Assembly: GCA_039925965.1 (NCBI GenBank) | Contig: JBDSXW010000004.1 | Coordinates: 62,001 to 126,000, forward strand | Length of the DNA: 64,000 nucleotides | Direction of reading: 5' to 3' | DNA from: JAZKFT01 sp039925965 | Lineage (GTDB): Bacteria > Bacteroidota > Bacteroidia > Chitinophagales > Chitinophagaceae | In this document: positions 34,235 through 43,404 of the stretch, piece after piece | How the letters are laid out: each line of letters opens with the position of its first letter | Position numbering within the stretch: the stretch's first letter is position 1 | Position numbers and translations under genes: made by a program | Notes under the pieces: model-generated | What the model was told of the DNA's origin: nothing | Seen by the model: only the letters and a program-made list of their open reading frames with translations | Databases searched by the model: none

Positions 34235-34325
34235 TGCCCGTAGGCTTCAAGGAAAGCTTTCATCAAAGCCATTTCGGAGGGTTTTGGATTTGATGCCAAT
34301 TGGGCATTTGGCACACCATCTGTAT

Positions 34326-35040
34326 TTAACTTACAGATATGCTTACTGTATTTATACACCGCCCAAGTTGCCATGCCAGCATTTCCGGGTCGGCCTGCTC
34401 TATGGGATCTGGGGTGGCAGGCAGCACAGCCATTTGCGCTGCAGGCAATGATCGGAATGCAGTCACCGTCTCTTCCAGCGATACCATTTTATCGCGATCG
34501 CCCACCATTAGCAGAACCGGCTGCAGGATGCGTCTATAATCTTCGGGCTTCAGGGGATTGTCTTTACCCATGGTCAATAGCAGATCCCTTGTTTTGGCAA
34601 GGACGTCTTTCCAGTCGCCGGGGCTGTGTCGTTGTTCCAGTTGAGCGGCAAAAGCGGGGAGTTTGGCCGTAATTTTTCCGGCATCCATCATCTTTACTTC
34701 TCTTTCAGCTATGGCTTCATCCCAATCGAACTTGGTAGCTAATGTACTCACCGTACTGAAAATGCCTGGCTGATTGGCAGCCATCCACAGGGCCACCTAG
34801 CCGCCCAAACTGTAGCCAAAAACATGTACCGATGCCAGTGCGTGGGTGGCGATGAACCGTTCCACGTCGCCGGCAAATAATGGTATGGAAAAATCACCCG
34901 CAGCCATCCCTCCCCCATGGCCACTGAAATTCATGGTATACACAATCGCATCTTTTTCCAGGATCGACTTCAAGGGTTGCAGCTGGTCGTTAGCACCAAT
35001 GGCACCGTGTTATAGGAGGATTGCGTTCAAGTCGGGTTAA
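34326..35040 (-). pseudogene. Alpha/beta hydrolase, multiply disrupted
   Basis: Translation through the stops gives NAILL-stop-HGAIGANDQLQPLK, NFSGHGG, VHVFGYSLGG-stop-VALWMA, then VLLMVGDRDKMVS and LPATPDPIEQADP. The nucleophile-elbow GYSLGG (Ser) and the GDRD acid region identify an alpha/beta hydrolase. It has TAA at 35010-35012 and TAG at 34797-34799 (just after the elbow). The usual TPHPIE histidine is Asp (TPDPIE), and the tail has diverged. The start codon is not evident upstream of 35040. Three independent lesions make this a genuine dead gene. Confidence 0.8.
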
Positions 35041-35261
35041 AATACTGAAATTGGTCAGTAATGTCACGGCAATGTCTGCACTTCGTTAATCCTTTGTAAA
35101 TGGATAAACCGCTTCAAACTTCTGGTCCCGCTGTGTGTCTGTAATATAGTGTTTGCATGATAACGGGGAAAGTGAAGAATGAAAAGTGAAGCGTGAGTTT
35201 AGTGATGATTGAGTTTTTGGTGGTTTGACAGGTTTTTAGTGAAGAGGTGTTGTGTGGTTTT

Positions 35262-35289
35262 AGCCGCTCTGAAAAGAGCGGCTTTTTTT
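35262..35289 (+). terminator. Strong rho-independent terminator
   Basis: Perfect 9-bp stem AGCCGCTCT / AGAGCGGCT with a GAAA tetraloop (35271-35274), followed by seven T's. It points along the plus strand, yet the nearest plus-strand gene ends 1 kb earlier at 34234. Confidence 0.75.
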
Positions 35290-35486
35290 GTTTAAAGTTA
35301 CAACCAGATAATGGCATCGCAAGGTCATTTGGTCAATGGCCATTATTTATCGCCCTAAATTTGGTTTTTGGCGGGCATCAAACTAATGAATACTACCCGG
35401 CACAAGGATCACCTAACGGCACATGATACCCAGAGTCTATTTACTCAATCAGCAACAACCGAATCACCCAAATACCCGATGACCTT

Positions 35487-36575
35487 TTATTTCGGTGCCC
35501 TCCGATATAGATAGATTGCTACTATGCTGAAAATAATATTGGGCAACCAGGTAGCTATCAGCGGGGGGAAATCGCCCTTTGTAGAAAACATTGTCGAAAA
35601 GCGCTCTGTAAAAATAAATAGCATGGCCAGGATGAACCCGAAGGCCAAGTGAAAGCCCATACCGCCCCGCACCTTTCTGCTGGCAATGGAAACACCCATA
35701 AATGTGAGCAGTATCACCGAAAATGGCGTGGCGCTCCGGCGGTAGCGCTCTACCAGCAGGTCATTGATACCCTCGGTGCCCCTCACTTGCTGCAAGGCAA
35801 TAAACTTGCTTAACTCCGGTGTTGTCAGTTTGTCTTTCGTGTATTCGTCTTTCCTGATATCCTGTGGCTTAAAATTGAAGGGCATGAACAGGGTGTCAAA
35901 CTGCCGCACATCTTCATCCAACCCATTGATTTTTCTTTCAATTGCATTGATGAGCTTCCACTTTTGTTTGGACGTATCCCATTCCAGGCGATCGGCCCTT
36001 ACATTATTTACCAGCTGGTTATTGGTTATTTTCTGCACCACAAAATTGTAGCCCGACTTAGTGGCGGTGTCGAAATTGGAGATCTGCGCATATCGGTTAC
36101 TGTCCACCCTGAAGTAAATAGCGGCAGCCTGGTTGTTAGGCCCATAGTTTCCGGGGCCGTCAATATATTTTACCTGGAAAATAGAAAAGATTCGGTTGGC
36201 CTTCGGCAACAGGTACCGGTCGGCTAGCCATAACGACACCGACAGCACAATTGCGCCCACCCAATACGGAAACATAAACCGCCGAAAGCTGGTACCGCTG
36301 GCCAGTATGGCTACAATCTCGCTTTTGCCGGCCATTTTGGAGGTAAAAAAAATGACGGAAATAAATACAAACAAAGGGAAGATCAGAGCGATCATGTGCG
36401 GTATAAATCCAAGATAGTACTGCATGATGATTTGCCGGAAGGTCAAACCGCTCTTTACGAAGTCATCTGCCTTTTCGCTGAGATCTACGACAATGATGAT
36501 GATGGCAAGAATCATCAGCGAAAACAGGAATGTAACGATGAACTTCTTAAATATGTACCAGTCGAGTTTTTTCAT
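35487..36575 (-). CDS. LptF/LptG-family permease
   Basis: 362 residues from the ATG at 36575 (MKKLDWYIFKKFIVTFLFSL); two codons upstream is another ATG. Layout is that of LptF/LptG: three N-terminal membrane helices (FLFSLMILAIIIIVVDL, IALIFPLFVFISVIFF, MFPYWVGAIVLSVSLWL), a periplasmic jelly-roll (IYFRVDSNRYAQISNFD, MPFNFKPQDI), then three C-terminal helices (FSVILLTFMGVSIASRK, GFILAMLFIFTERFSTMF, WLPNIIFSIVAIYLY). The coupling motif ASGTSFRRFMFP is present. It would form, with an ATPase encoded elsewhere, the ABC transporter that extracts LPS. It follows tgt on the same strand, a common arrangement in this phylum, though a 284-bp gap with an inverted-repeat element lies between. Confidence 0.88.
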   Translation of the reverse strand: MKKLDWYIFKKFIVTFLFSLMILAIIIIVVDLSEKADDFVKSGLTFRQIIMQYYLGFIPHMIALIFPLFVFISVIFFTSKMAGKSEIVAILASGTSFRRFMFPYWVGAIVLSVSLWLADRYLLPKANRIFSIFQVKYIDGPGNYGPNNQAAAIYFRVDSNRYAQISNFDTATKSGYNFVVQKITNNQLVNNVRADRLEWDTSKQKWKLINAIERKINGLDEDVRQFDTLFMPFNFKPQDIRKDEYTKDKLTTPELSKFIALQQVRGTEGINDLLVERYRRSATPFSVILLTFMGVSIASRKVRGGMGFHLAFGFILAMLFIFTERFSTMFSTKGDFPPLIATWLPNIIFSIVAIYLYRRAPK

Positions 36576-36701
36576 ACCCATCCCCGAAGGGAAAAATAAT
36601 TTTAAAGGTTGGAGCCGGGCAAAACTAACTTAAATGGAAAGAGGCCCGGCATGTTAAAGAAGAATGATCTGTGAAAAAATCTGGAAAGGCTTCTCAATGT
36701 T

Positions 36702-36858
36702 TGTAAGTGCTGGCTTTCGCCCCGACGGGGCTTTACGAACGTTGAACTTTTTTTGAAAGGTACGTTAGCACTGAGATTTATAGAATATTCTGGAGAGCTA
36801 CCAACTAGCTTTATTTATTCGGCTGGCGTAACCCCTTAGGGCGAAAGCCAGCCCTTAC
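36702..36858. repeat. MITE-like element with about 36-bp terminal inverted repeats
   Basis: Left end GTAAGTGCTGGCTTTCGCCC and right end, in complement, GTAAGGGCTGGCTTTCGCCC, each followed inward by GGGG and TTACG. CTGGCTTTCGCCC (36710-36722) pairs with GGGCGAAAGCCAG (36839-36851). It codes for nothing. Lies between tgt and the permease gene. Confidence 0.65.
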
Positions 36859-36865
36859 CCGGGTA

Positions 36866-38005
36866 TTATAACCTTGTTTGTAAGATTGGGATCATTTCAT
36901 TTTTCCAGCCTACAAAATCGCCGGCGACGATATGCTTGCGGGCTTCGGTAACCAGGTGCAGGTAAAAAGCCAGGTTATGAATACTGGCGATCTGCATAGC
37001 CAGTATTTCGCCTGCCTTAAACAGGTGGCGCAAATAGGCCTTGCTATAATAATTGCTCACTTCGCAGGCGATGCCATCATCCAGCACCGAAAAATCTTTT
37101 GCCCACTTCAGGTTGTCGATATTGATAACACCTTTACTGGTAAACAGCATGGCGTTGCGGCCGTTGCGGGTGGGCATTACACAATCAAACATGTCGATAC
37201 CTAGGCTGATATTCTCGAGGATATTCCAGGGGGTGCCTACACCCATCAGGTAGCGGGGCATGTCTACAGGCAGGTGATCACAGCACCAATCGGTTATCTC
37301 GTACATCACTTGCTCTGGCTCACCCACGCTGAGGCCGCCGATCGCATTTCCAGTAGCGCCTTTGGCACTTATGTATTCGCAACTTTGCTTACGGAGGTCT
37401 TTAAAAGTTCCGCCCTGTACTATGGGGAACAGGTTTTGGCTGTAGCCGTATTTGTCGGGTGTTTCAGTGAACCGGGCAAAGCACCTGTCGAGCCAGCGAT
37501 GCGTCAGGTGCATACTTTTTTCGGCATAGGCAAATTCGCAACCGCCCGGCGGGCATTCGTCAAAGGCCATCATAATGTCGCCCCCGATTGTTCTTTCGAT
37601 ATCCATTACTTTTTCGGGACTGAACAGGTGCTTGCTACCATCAATATGGCTTTGAAAGGTGACACCCTCTTCTTTTATTTTACGGGTACCGGCCAGGCTA
37701 AAAACCTGGTAGCCGCCGCTGTCAGTAAGGATAGGTTTGTGCCATCCGTTAAATTTGTGCAGCCCTCCGGCAGCTTCCAGCACTTCAAGACCCGGGCGAA
37801 GATAGAGGTGGTAGGTATTGCCCAAAATGATCTGTGCCTGCACGTCTGTTACCAATTGTTGCTGGGTAACTGCTTTAACGCTACCAACAGTGCCAACGGG
37901 CATAAAAATGGGGGTTAGTATTTCGCCATGGTCGGTAGTTATTTTGCCTGCACGGGCCTTGCTTCGGGTATCGGTAAGTTGTAATTCAAATTGGAGTGCT
38001 GCCAT
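36866..38005 (-). CDS. tgt: Queuine/preQ1 tRNA-ribosyltransferase
   Basis: 379 residues. Exchanges guanine-34 for a queuine precursor in tRNAs with GUN anticodons. Family marks: TPIFMPVGTVGSVKAVTQ at the start, LTDSGGYQVFSL (catalytic Asp), MAFDECPPGG, IVQGGTFKDLR, ATGNAIGGLSVGEP, YLMGVGTPWNILENISLGID, and MFDCVMPTRNGRNAMLF with the nucleophilic Asp. Near the end the usual CxCxxC zinc ligands are not intact: IACEVSNYYSKAYLRHLFKA has one Cys, although the final His (SIHNLAFYL) remains. The start is fixed by the family N-terminus. A hairpin and T tract (38005-38037) touch the ATG, and a perfect -7 box lies at 38040-38047. Confidence 0.95.
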   Translation of the reverse strand: MAALQFELQLTDTRSKARAGKITTDHGEILTPIFMPVGTVGSVKAVTQQQLVTDVQAQIILGNTYHLYLRPGLEVLEAAGGLHKFNGWHKPILTDSGGYQVFSLAGTRKIKEEGVTFQSHIDGSKHLFSPEKVMDIERTIGGDIMMAFDECPPGGCEFAYAEKSMHLTHRWLDRCFARFTETPDKYGYSQNLFPIVQGGTFKDLRKQSCEYISAKGATGNAIGGLSVGEPEQVMYEITDWCCDHLPVDMPRYLMGVGTPWNILENISLGIDMFDCVMPTRNGRNAMLFTSKGVINIDNLKWAKDFSVLDDGIACEVSNYYSKAYLRHLFKAGEILAMQIASIHNLAFYLHLVTEARKHIVAGDFVGWKNEMIPILQTRL

Positions 38006-38037
38006 AAAAAATCCCTTCCCTGTTACTTAAGGAAGGG
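38005..38037 (-). terminator. Terminator-like hairpin touching the tgt start codon
   Basis: Minus strand: CCCTTCC (38037-38031), loop, GGAAGGG (38019-38013), then ATTTTTTA running into the ATG (first base 38005). It can end the transcript of 38068-39444 and would also form the 5' leader of tgt. Confidence 0.6.
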
Positions 38038-38039
38038 CG

Positions 38040-38047
38040 CAAAACTA
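38040..38047 (-). promoter_or_regulatory. Promoter -7 box for tgt
   Basis: TAGTTTTG on the minus strand fits TAnnTTTG exactly. A good -33 TTTG is not seen at the expected spacing. The predicted start falls at the first base of the hairpin. Confidence 0.4.
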
Positions 38048-38067
38048 TTGGTTTCAATTGTATTGTT

Positions 38068-39444
38068 TTAATAAGCCCCCATTATGGCCACTTTCCATAT
38101 ACCATTAAAGTTAATCACACCTGTTGAAGTGTTAGTAGTATGCAGTTTAATATCCCAGCCAGCGCCGTTTGCCACTACTTCAGTCGTGATAACCACTTTA
38201 TGGCAATCCCCGGATCCTGTAAAGCTGGTGACCCAGGCAACTGGCTTGGTTATAAAAACACCGGACCCCACACCGTAAGTTGCTGCTCCTATATATCCTT
38301 GTGGGTAGCCCCCACCCGGGCTGGACAATCCGGCATCTACCAATAGCATTTTTTGGCGTTGCCCACCTATTTCAGATACCAATGCCTGGTAATTATTAAT
38401 AGTTCCGGTAAGTACAATGTTACCAGGAATGGTAATATTTCCGTTATTGGCTATTTGAAGGCGGTTAGTTCCGGCGGTATAAAAATCCAATCCGTTTTGG
38501 TTGCCTCCTCCATTTCGCTTGCTTCCAATAGCCTCACCACTGCTGGAAGATCCAAAACGTAATGCATAACCTGTGGAGCCATTATTGTTGCCACTGTAGT
38601 CAGTAACCAGGTCTCCTTTCACCTGTAAAACAGAGCCTTGGTCTTTTCCTACAATTACGCTACCGCCGCGCCCCTCCAATAACAAATCCCTGAACCCACC
38701 AGAAGCAACTGACTGAATATACGATACCTGGTTGGCACCATCGGCACCCATGTAAAGAATATGGTCTGTGCCCGTAGTGTCCCTGATCTCCAAACCATGC
38801 CCCTGACCTTCAGTGCGGGAATACAAGCCCTGTTGTGTTATGTCCAAACGGGCAGAGGGATTGTTGGTTGCAATACCTATATAGCCATTCCCCCTGATGC
38901 GCATACGCTCAGTCATGGCGGCACTGCTGCCATAGCCAAAGGCAATATCACTGCCGCTTACATCGGTATGCACCTGCAGTACATTTGTTTGTACACCAAA
39001 TCCATAGCTGTTGCCACTGGTACCGTATAGGCCAATTTTATCGCCAAGAGTATTTGGTAAACTGATTGGGAATCCCGCATCGGTACGCCCGATACCGACA
39101 TTACCGGCAGGGGTAATTGCAAGATGCGGAAATGCACTGATATTGGCACTTAAGATCAAGTTGTTAGAGCCATCCAAAACCAGATACCCTTTGCCTCCGC
39201 CATTACGATACAGACCCATTCCAATATAAGCCGTATTATTGACGGCAGGGGAATAGTTGCCCTGTATCTGCATGATTACATTGTTCTGGTTGTTGCTCAC
39301 AAAGTTGGTAAAGAAGCCCTGGTTTGCTGCATCAAACACATCGAGGGCAAAACCGGGCGTGGGATTATTGATGCCCACTTTTTGCTGGGCAAACACTGCA
39401 AATCCCAGCATTTGCGCTGCAAATAAAAAGTATAGTTTCTTCAT
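38068..39444 (-). CDS. Secreted tail-fibre-like protein without S74 domain
   Basis: 458 residues with a signal peptide (MKKLYFLFAAQMLGFAVFAQ) and QKVGINNPTPGFALDVFD. Further LAITPAGNVGIGRTDAGFP, GNGYIGIATNNPSARLDI and NGNITIPGNIVLTGTINNYQ segments are the repeated 'NVGIGTxxPxxxLDV' units of surface fibre stalks. The C-terminus (TKPVAWVTSFTGSGDCHKVV, NFNGIWKVAIMGAY) is a beta-rich tip of unknown type; no S74 dyad is present. Last gene of the 43404-38068 group, 41 bp after the LamG-like gene. It ends 63 bp before tgt, with a terminator in between. Confidence 0.7.
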   Translation of the reverse strand: MKKLYFLFAAQMLGFAVFAQQKVGINNPTPGFALDVFDAANQGFFTNFVSNNQNNVIMQIQGNYSPAVNNTAYIGMGLYRNGGGKGYLVLDGSNNLILSANISAFPHLAITPAGNVGIGRTDAGFPISLPNTLGDKIGLYGTSGNSYGFGVQTNVLQVHTDVSGSDIAFGYGSSAAMTERMRIRGNGYIGIATNNPSARLDITQQGLYSRTEGQGHGLEIRDTTGTDHILYMGADGANQVSYIQSVASGGFRDLLLEGRGGSVIVGKDQGSVLQVKGDLVTDYSGNNNGSTGYALRFGSSSSGEAIGSKRNGGGNQNGLDFYTAGTNRLQIANNGNITIPGNIVLTGTINNYQALVSEIGGQRQKMLLVDAGLSSPGGGYPQGYIGAATYGVGSGVFITKPVAWVTSFTGSGDCHKVVITTEVVANGAGWDIKLHTTNTSTGVINFNGIWKVAIMGAY

Positions 39445-39485
39445 GGCTCATTTTTTTTAAAATGTAGAAAAGTGAAACTTATAGA

Positions 39486-40793
39486 TTATTTATTATACTC
39501 ATTAATGATATTCCACCAAACCTGTAGCTGACGCCGCTTCTCAACGATAAACCCATAGAAATATTCCTTGTCCTTGCTCCTTATTTTATCTGCCAGGGCT
39601 TGGTTGTCTTTTACAATTTCGCTTACTTTTTCGTCGAAACGGGGTGAAAATTTATTGTCGCTAAACTGATACACTTTATCATCTGTTGTATTAGGCAGGC
39701 CGACTAAATTTATAATTTCCGCATTGGTTTCCATAGCACCATATTGGTTTTTTGTTGTGGAAACGGCTTCGTACTCATACATCGCCATTTTACTACCCAT
39801 TGGCGAGAGGCGCTTTACCATAGTTTTTTTAAAGGGCGTATTTATGACACCTCTTGATGAAATAAACTTAGGCTCGTAATAACCATCCCCCATCTGAAAA
39901 CCACGTATTTCTTCCGGCTTATAATATTGCACTTTTTTAGACTTGCCGTCATAAAAGCGGATCAGCATATCGTTGCTGAGGCTCCAGTCTTTTTTGCCGA
40001 TCATTAGCCGCCCTTCTATCATCACCGAATCGTTGATATAAAGCATGGCAGGTTGTGCGTCATTGCTATTGATAGGTTGGCTGGGATCTACCACAACCGG
40101 CTTGTTTGGGTTTTTTATAATGGAGGAATAGACAGTACTTCCATTATCAAATTGATATAGAGCCGTGGTGTTTCCATCCGGGAAGTAATTTTCCGGAGGA
40201 GTGAAATTGTTATTGTATCGCACGGTACCAGATATCCTCGCCTCTTTAAAAATTCCCTGGGAAGAAAAGTTCGTTCCATTGGCAGTGCTACCTGCCATAT
40301 TATAATCCAGCGAAGCGGCACCAAAGGTTAATGCAGCATTACGGGTATTCAACGCCCTGCCTGAGACCAGCGAACCCGCTATACTCCCGTCAACATACAG
40401 ATTGATATTTTGTCCATTATTTACAGCAGCAATATGATGCCAACGGTCGTCGTTAATCCGCACATATTGCGAAAGGAAAAACTGGTCAGTGTTGATGCTG
40501 GAAAGACCTTCCCACATACCGATATATCCGTTATTGGTGGTGATACCAAAATCCCCGGAGTTATCTCCGTTGGTGGCATTGCCAAATAAATAAGGCCGTT
40601 GCCAGTAAATATCATTGCTCCGGTTCTCTACCGTTCTCACCCAAAACTCTATTGTAAAAACGGTACTCCCGCTTAAAAGGCCCGGTGATAATGCGGGATT
40701 TTTCCCATTACCATTTTGTGGTAATGTCGCTGTAATCTGGGCCTGGGCAAATGCCGTGGTCATCATACAAAATGCTAACAAGTACTTATACAT
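39486..40793 (-). CDS. Secreted LamG/concanavalin-like protein
   Basis: 435 residues with a signal peptide (MYKYLLAFCMMTTAFAQAQI). Residues about 35-215 form a LamG-type jelly roll: FTIEFWVRTVENRS, WHHIAAVNNGQNINLYVDGS and GIFKEARISGTVRYNNNF. The rest (about 240-435) is a separate domain (MIGKKDWSLSNDMLIRFYDG, KMAMYEYEAVS) with a helical Lys-rich tail. LamG folds bind glycans or proteins. Lies 55 bp after the metzincin-like gene and 41 bp before a tail-fibre-like gene, suggesting joint transcription. Function beyond binding is unknown. Confidence 0.7.
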   Translation of the reverse strand: MYKYLLAFCMMTTAFAQAQITATLPQNGNGKNPALSPGLLSGSTVFTIEFWVRTVENRSNDIYWQRPYLFGNATNGDNSGDFGITTNNGYIGMWEGLSSINTDQFFLSQYVRINDDRWHHIAAVNNGQNINLYVDGSIAGSLVSGRALNTRNAALTFGAASLDYNMAGSTANGTNFSSQGIFKEARISGTVRYNNNFTPPENYFPDGNTTALYQFDNGSTVYSSIIKNPNKPVVVDPSQPINSNDAQPAMLYINDSVMIEGRLMIGKKDWSLSNDMLIRFYDGKSKKVQYYKPEEIRGFQMGDGYYEPKFISSRGVINTPFKKTMVKRLSPMGSKMAMYEYEAVSTTKNQYGAMETNAEIINLVGLPNTTDDKVYQFSDNKFSPRFDEKVSEIVKDNQALADKIRSKDKEYFYGFIVEKRRQLQVWWNIINEYNK

Positions 40794-40848
40794 ACGTTTT
40801 TGTTTGAGTAGGAAAGATTTAAAAAAATGCCGTTATGTCGCTTAATTA

Positions 40849-43404
40849 CTAATGCGCATACTTATCGTTGACACAAAACTGATGAATACAATTACCGTAG
40901 CCTGCATCTGCATCGCTGTATCTGCTCATGGGCAAATGACCCGCTGCATTAACACCGGTACCCGTTGCAGACGTGCATAAATGGATACCGGTAAGCTCCC
41001 TATAGTTATGCCGGGACGGTATCATATACACCTGGTTACTTGCTTTCGTTTTAGAATAACCGCTTGCGTCATCATATCTCATAATACAATCTTCGAAGCC
41101 GCTGCAGACCCCATGCCAGGTACGGATTGTAAGCTTCTCCCCATTTTCGTGTAACTTTCTTATAAGATTACGGTCAGTCATGGTATCAATTGGCACCGTC
41201 GGCGCGTTCTCCCAAAAAAGTTGTACTACTTTATTTCCATTGATCTTCCAATTATTGTGTCCGATGTATTCAAAAGTGCAGGGTTTATCGTAATCGGTAT
41301 TGTCGCCATGGTGGCTAACACCGGAATTATGAAGCATTTCATGCGCAACCGTTACCGCGTATTCGTCGGTAGTTACCAAGCTTTTCCCATTAGGGTTTAC
41401 AGTTATATTACCCAGGCTATCAAGGTCTACCTTTATGGTTGCGTATCCCTTAGGATCAGGACTAAAATCGGCACTGATAACTAGGAAGTCGAAATTCTTT
41501 GGGGGGCCACAATCCCCGCCTACATTGGCCGACGCAAATGCGAAACCCAATTCTTTAGGTGTACCCAATATACATATACCGTGCTGATCTACGGCGTGGA
41601 GCTCCGGGATATTATTAAAGTTGAGGCACTTGGTCCTGAATGGTAAGTTTATACCGTACTTATTGGAAGCCGTTATTTCCGTCTGTGGCACCTCAAAATA
41701 GCCCTGTTCCAGGCCAAATTCCTTTTCTGTAAAGCGGTGATGTGTTTTTACTACATGCAGGGTGTAATTATTTAATACCAATTCATACATCGCAATACCA
41801 TCCTTGGTGCGGCCCGTATTGATACCGTCGTAGATCATTACATCTTTAGCTTTAGGATCGCCCCGGAAATGTTTTCCATGTTCCATAAACCCACGGTACT
41901 CTTCATAGAGGGTGAAGCCATCGCCAGGGTATTTATCATCTCCAGACATCTTTTCGTCGTCGTCCGTATCTTTTCTGTCATTTACCTTATTACTTTTTTT
42001 ATAATAAGTGGCTACTTTAGAATCACCATCCCGTTTGGGCAATAGTAAAAATTCGTTACCAGTTGCCCGTTCCATGGCGATGATCTCTGTACTGTCTGTA
42101 AGAACTACATGCGCCGTAAGTTTTGCAAAAGCGCCCCAATCAAAAGCGTACACTCTTACGGTGTAATTGTTAGCTACCGTTGATGTGATAGCCAGGTTCT
42201 CAACAGAAGTATCAGACAAATCTGTTGTAATGTGGAGTTGCATATCGGCCAGTAAACTTATCGGATTATGAGGATTTGGATGTGCGAACTCTTTTAATGT
42301 TTCTGAGGGTGCATTATTGGCATACCCTGGTACATGGCCAACCTCATCCGCTGGCAGTTCCCATTTTATATATTTGATCTGGTTGGTAAAATCCTCCCCG
42401 GGGTGGGCCTTGCTTTCCACTTTTAATTTGATATCGATATAATTTCCATGTTCACTGGCATGAGAACCATACCCTTCGGGCATCCATTGTTCATAGGCCT
42501 GCTGGCCTGCTACGGGTTCAAAATATGCCAGGTAGGTATCGCCATTGTCCGGGGTAATTTTCACACTGAGGGTTCCTTGCTTCTCTTCGGTTTGCTTATT
42601 ATCCCCATCTACCTTAGTGTTATGCTCACTGATGTTTCTTGTAATGGTAAAAGAATTACCGGATTGCACCAGTCTACCGTTATCGGCATCTGCATCACTT
42701 CCATCATCAAAATCGTTGGGCACTGAGCCACGCTTATCCGTACGTTGTCCCTTGTAATGTACCGTTGCCTGTACACTCCAGCGGTCCGGACCTTCAAAAC
42801 TAAAATTTACAGCGGGCTTCGGTGTATTAACCGCCGATCCATTACCATTATAACTGGAAGAACCACTGGGTGATTGATCAGAGCCACTCTGAGAGGTGGC
42901 ACCCCCCGCCGTAGATTGAACAATAGCATCTGTATCTCCTGTTATCACGATCCTACCCATATATTTAAACATATAGGTAGTCATCCGAATGGTGCCCGAC
43001 CCGGTCTGGTGGCTCTCGCTGCGGGTTTTCATTGCGCCGTTATTGGTAGCGTTGGTGGAGTTATTGGTAAAGGAAACCTCCACTTTGCATTTTACAAACA
43101 ACGGATTATTTACATACTTTTTAGCGCCCGTCGCATTGGCCATCGCTGTCATGGCACTCCCTATCTGGTCAGTCCCATAAGCATTTTTTATTTTGGTAGC
43201 TGTATCCATTTTCTTGTTCAAATACGCCTGCTGCTTCGCTTTGATCTCGTTCATCAGTTTCAATCCTTGCTCACGCGTTTTCACAGCCTGTAATTTCTGC
43301 TTATAGTCCTCCATGATCTTCCTGAAGGCTTCATCTTCCGCCGATTGGGCGCCTATGCTTCCAAAGAAAAAGCATGCGATCAGGAAAAGGGCAAATCTGA
43401 ACAT
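40849..43404 (-). CDS. Secreted metzincin-like zinc metalloprotease
   Basis: 851 residues with a signal peptide (MFRFALFLIACFFFGSIGAQ). N-terminal part is helical (FRKIMEDYKQKLQAVKTREQ), then a long beta-rich region with a Ser/Gly linker (about 170-200), and DKYPGDGFTLYEEYRGF, like a calcium-binding thrombospondin type 3 loop. The C-terminal region has the full HExxHxxGxxH site: HEMLHNSGVSH, His688, Glu689, His692, His698. A CIMRY segment at 773-777 is suited to be the Met-turn. Cys pairs surround the site. It is therefore a probable zinc endopeptidase of the metzincin clan, secreted or surface-bound. No known family (astacin, serralysin, pappalysin) is obvious. It heads a three-gene group with a LamG and a fibre-like protein. 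Confidence 0.7.
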   Translation of the reverse strand: MFRFALFLIACFFFGSIGAQSAEDEAFRKIMEDYKQKLQAVKTREQGLKLMNEIKAKQQAYLNKKMDTATKIKNAYGTDQIGSAMTAMANATGAKKYVNNPLFVKCKVEVSFTNNSTNATNNGAMKTRSESHQTGSGTIRMTTYMFKYMGRIVITGDTDAIVQSTAGGATSQSGSDQSPSGSSSYNGNGSAVNTPKPAVNFSFEGPDRWSVQATVHYKGQRTDKRGSVPNDFDDGSDADADNGRLVQSGNSFTITRNISEHNTKVDGDNKQTEEKQGTLSVKITPDNGDTYLAYFEPVAGQQAYEQWMPEGYGSHASEHGNYIDIKLKVESKAHPGEDFTNQIKYIKWELPADEVGHVPGYANNAPSETLKEFAHPNPHNPISLLADMQLHITTDLSDTSVENLAITSTVANNYTVRVYAFDWGAFAKLTAHVVLTDSTEIIAMERATGNEFLLLPKRDGDSKVATYYKKSNKVNDRKDTDDDEKMSGDDKYPGDGFTLYEEYRGFMEHGKHFRGDPKAKDVMIYDGINTGRTKDGIAMYELVLNNYTLHVVKTHHRFTEKEFGLEQGYFEVPQTEITASNKYGINLPFRTKCLNFNNIPELHAVDQHGICILGTPKELGFAFASANVGGDCGPPKNFDFLVISADFSPDPKGYATIKVDLDSLGNITVNPNGKSLVTTDEYAVTVAHEMLHNSGVSHHGDNTDYDKPCTFEYIGHNNWKINGNKVVQLFWENAPTVPIDTMTDRNLIRKLHENGEKLTIRTWHGVCSGFEDCIMRYDDASGYSKTKASNQVYMIPSRHNYRELTGIHLCTSATGTGVNAAGHLPMSRYSDADAGYGNCIHQFCVNDKYAH

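Noticed and set aside
37274..37918. A 214-codon plus-strand frame
   Set aside because: Lies over tgt, which is certain.
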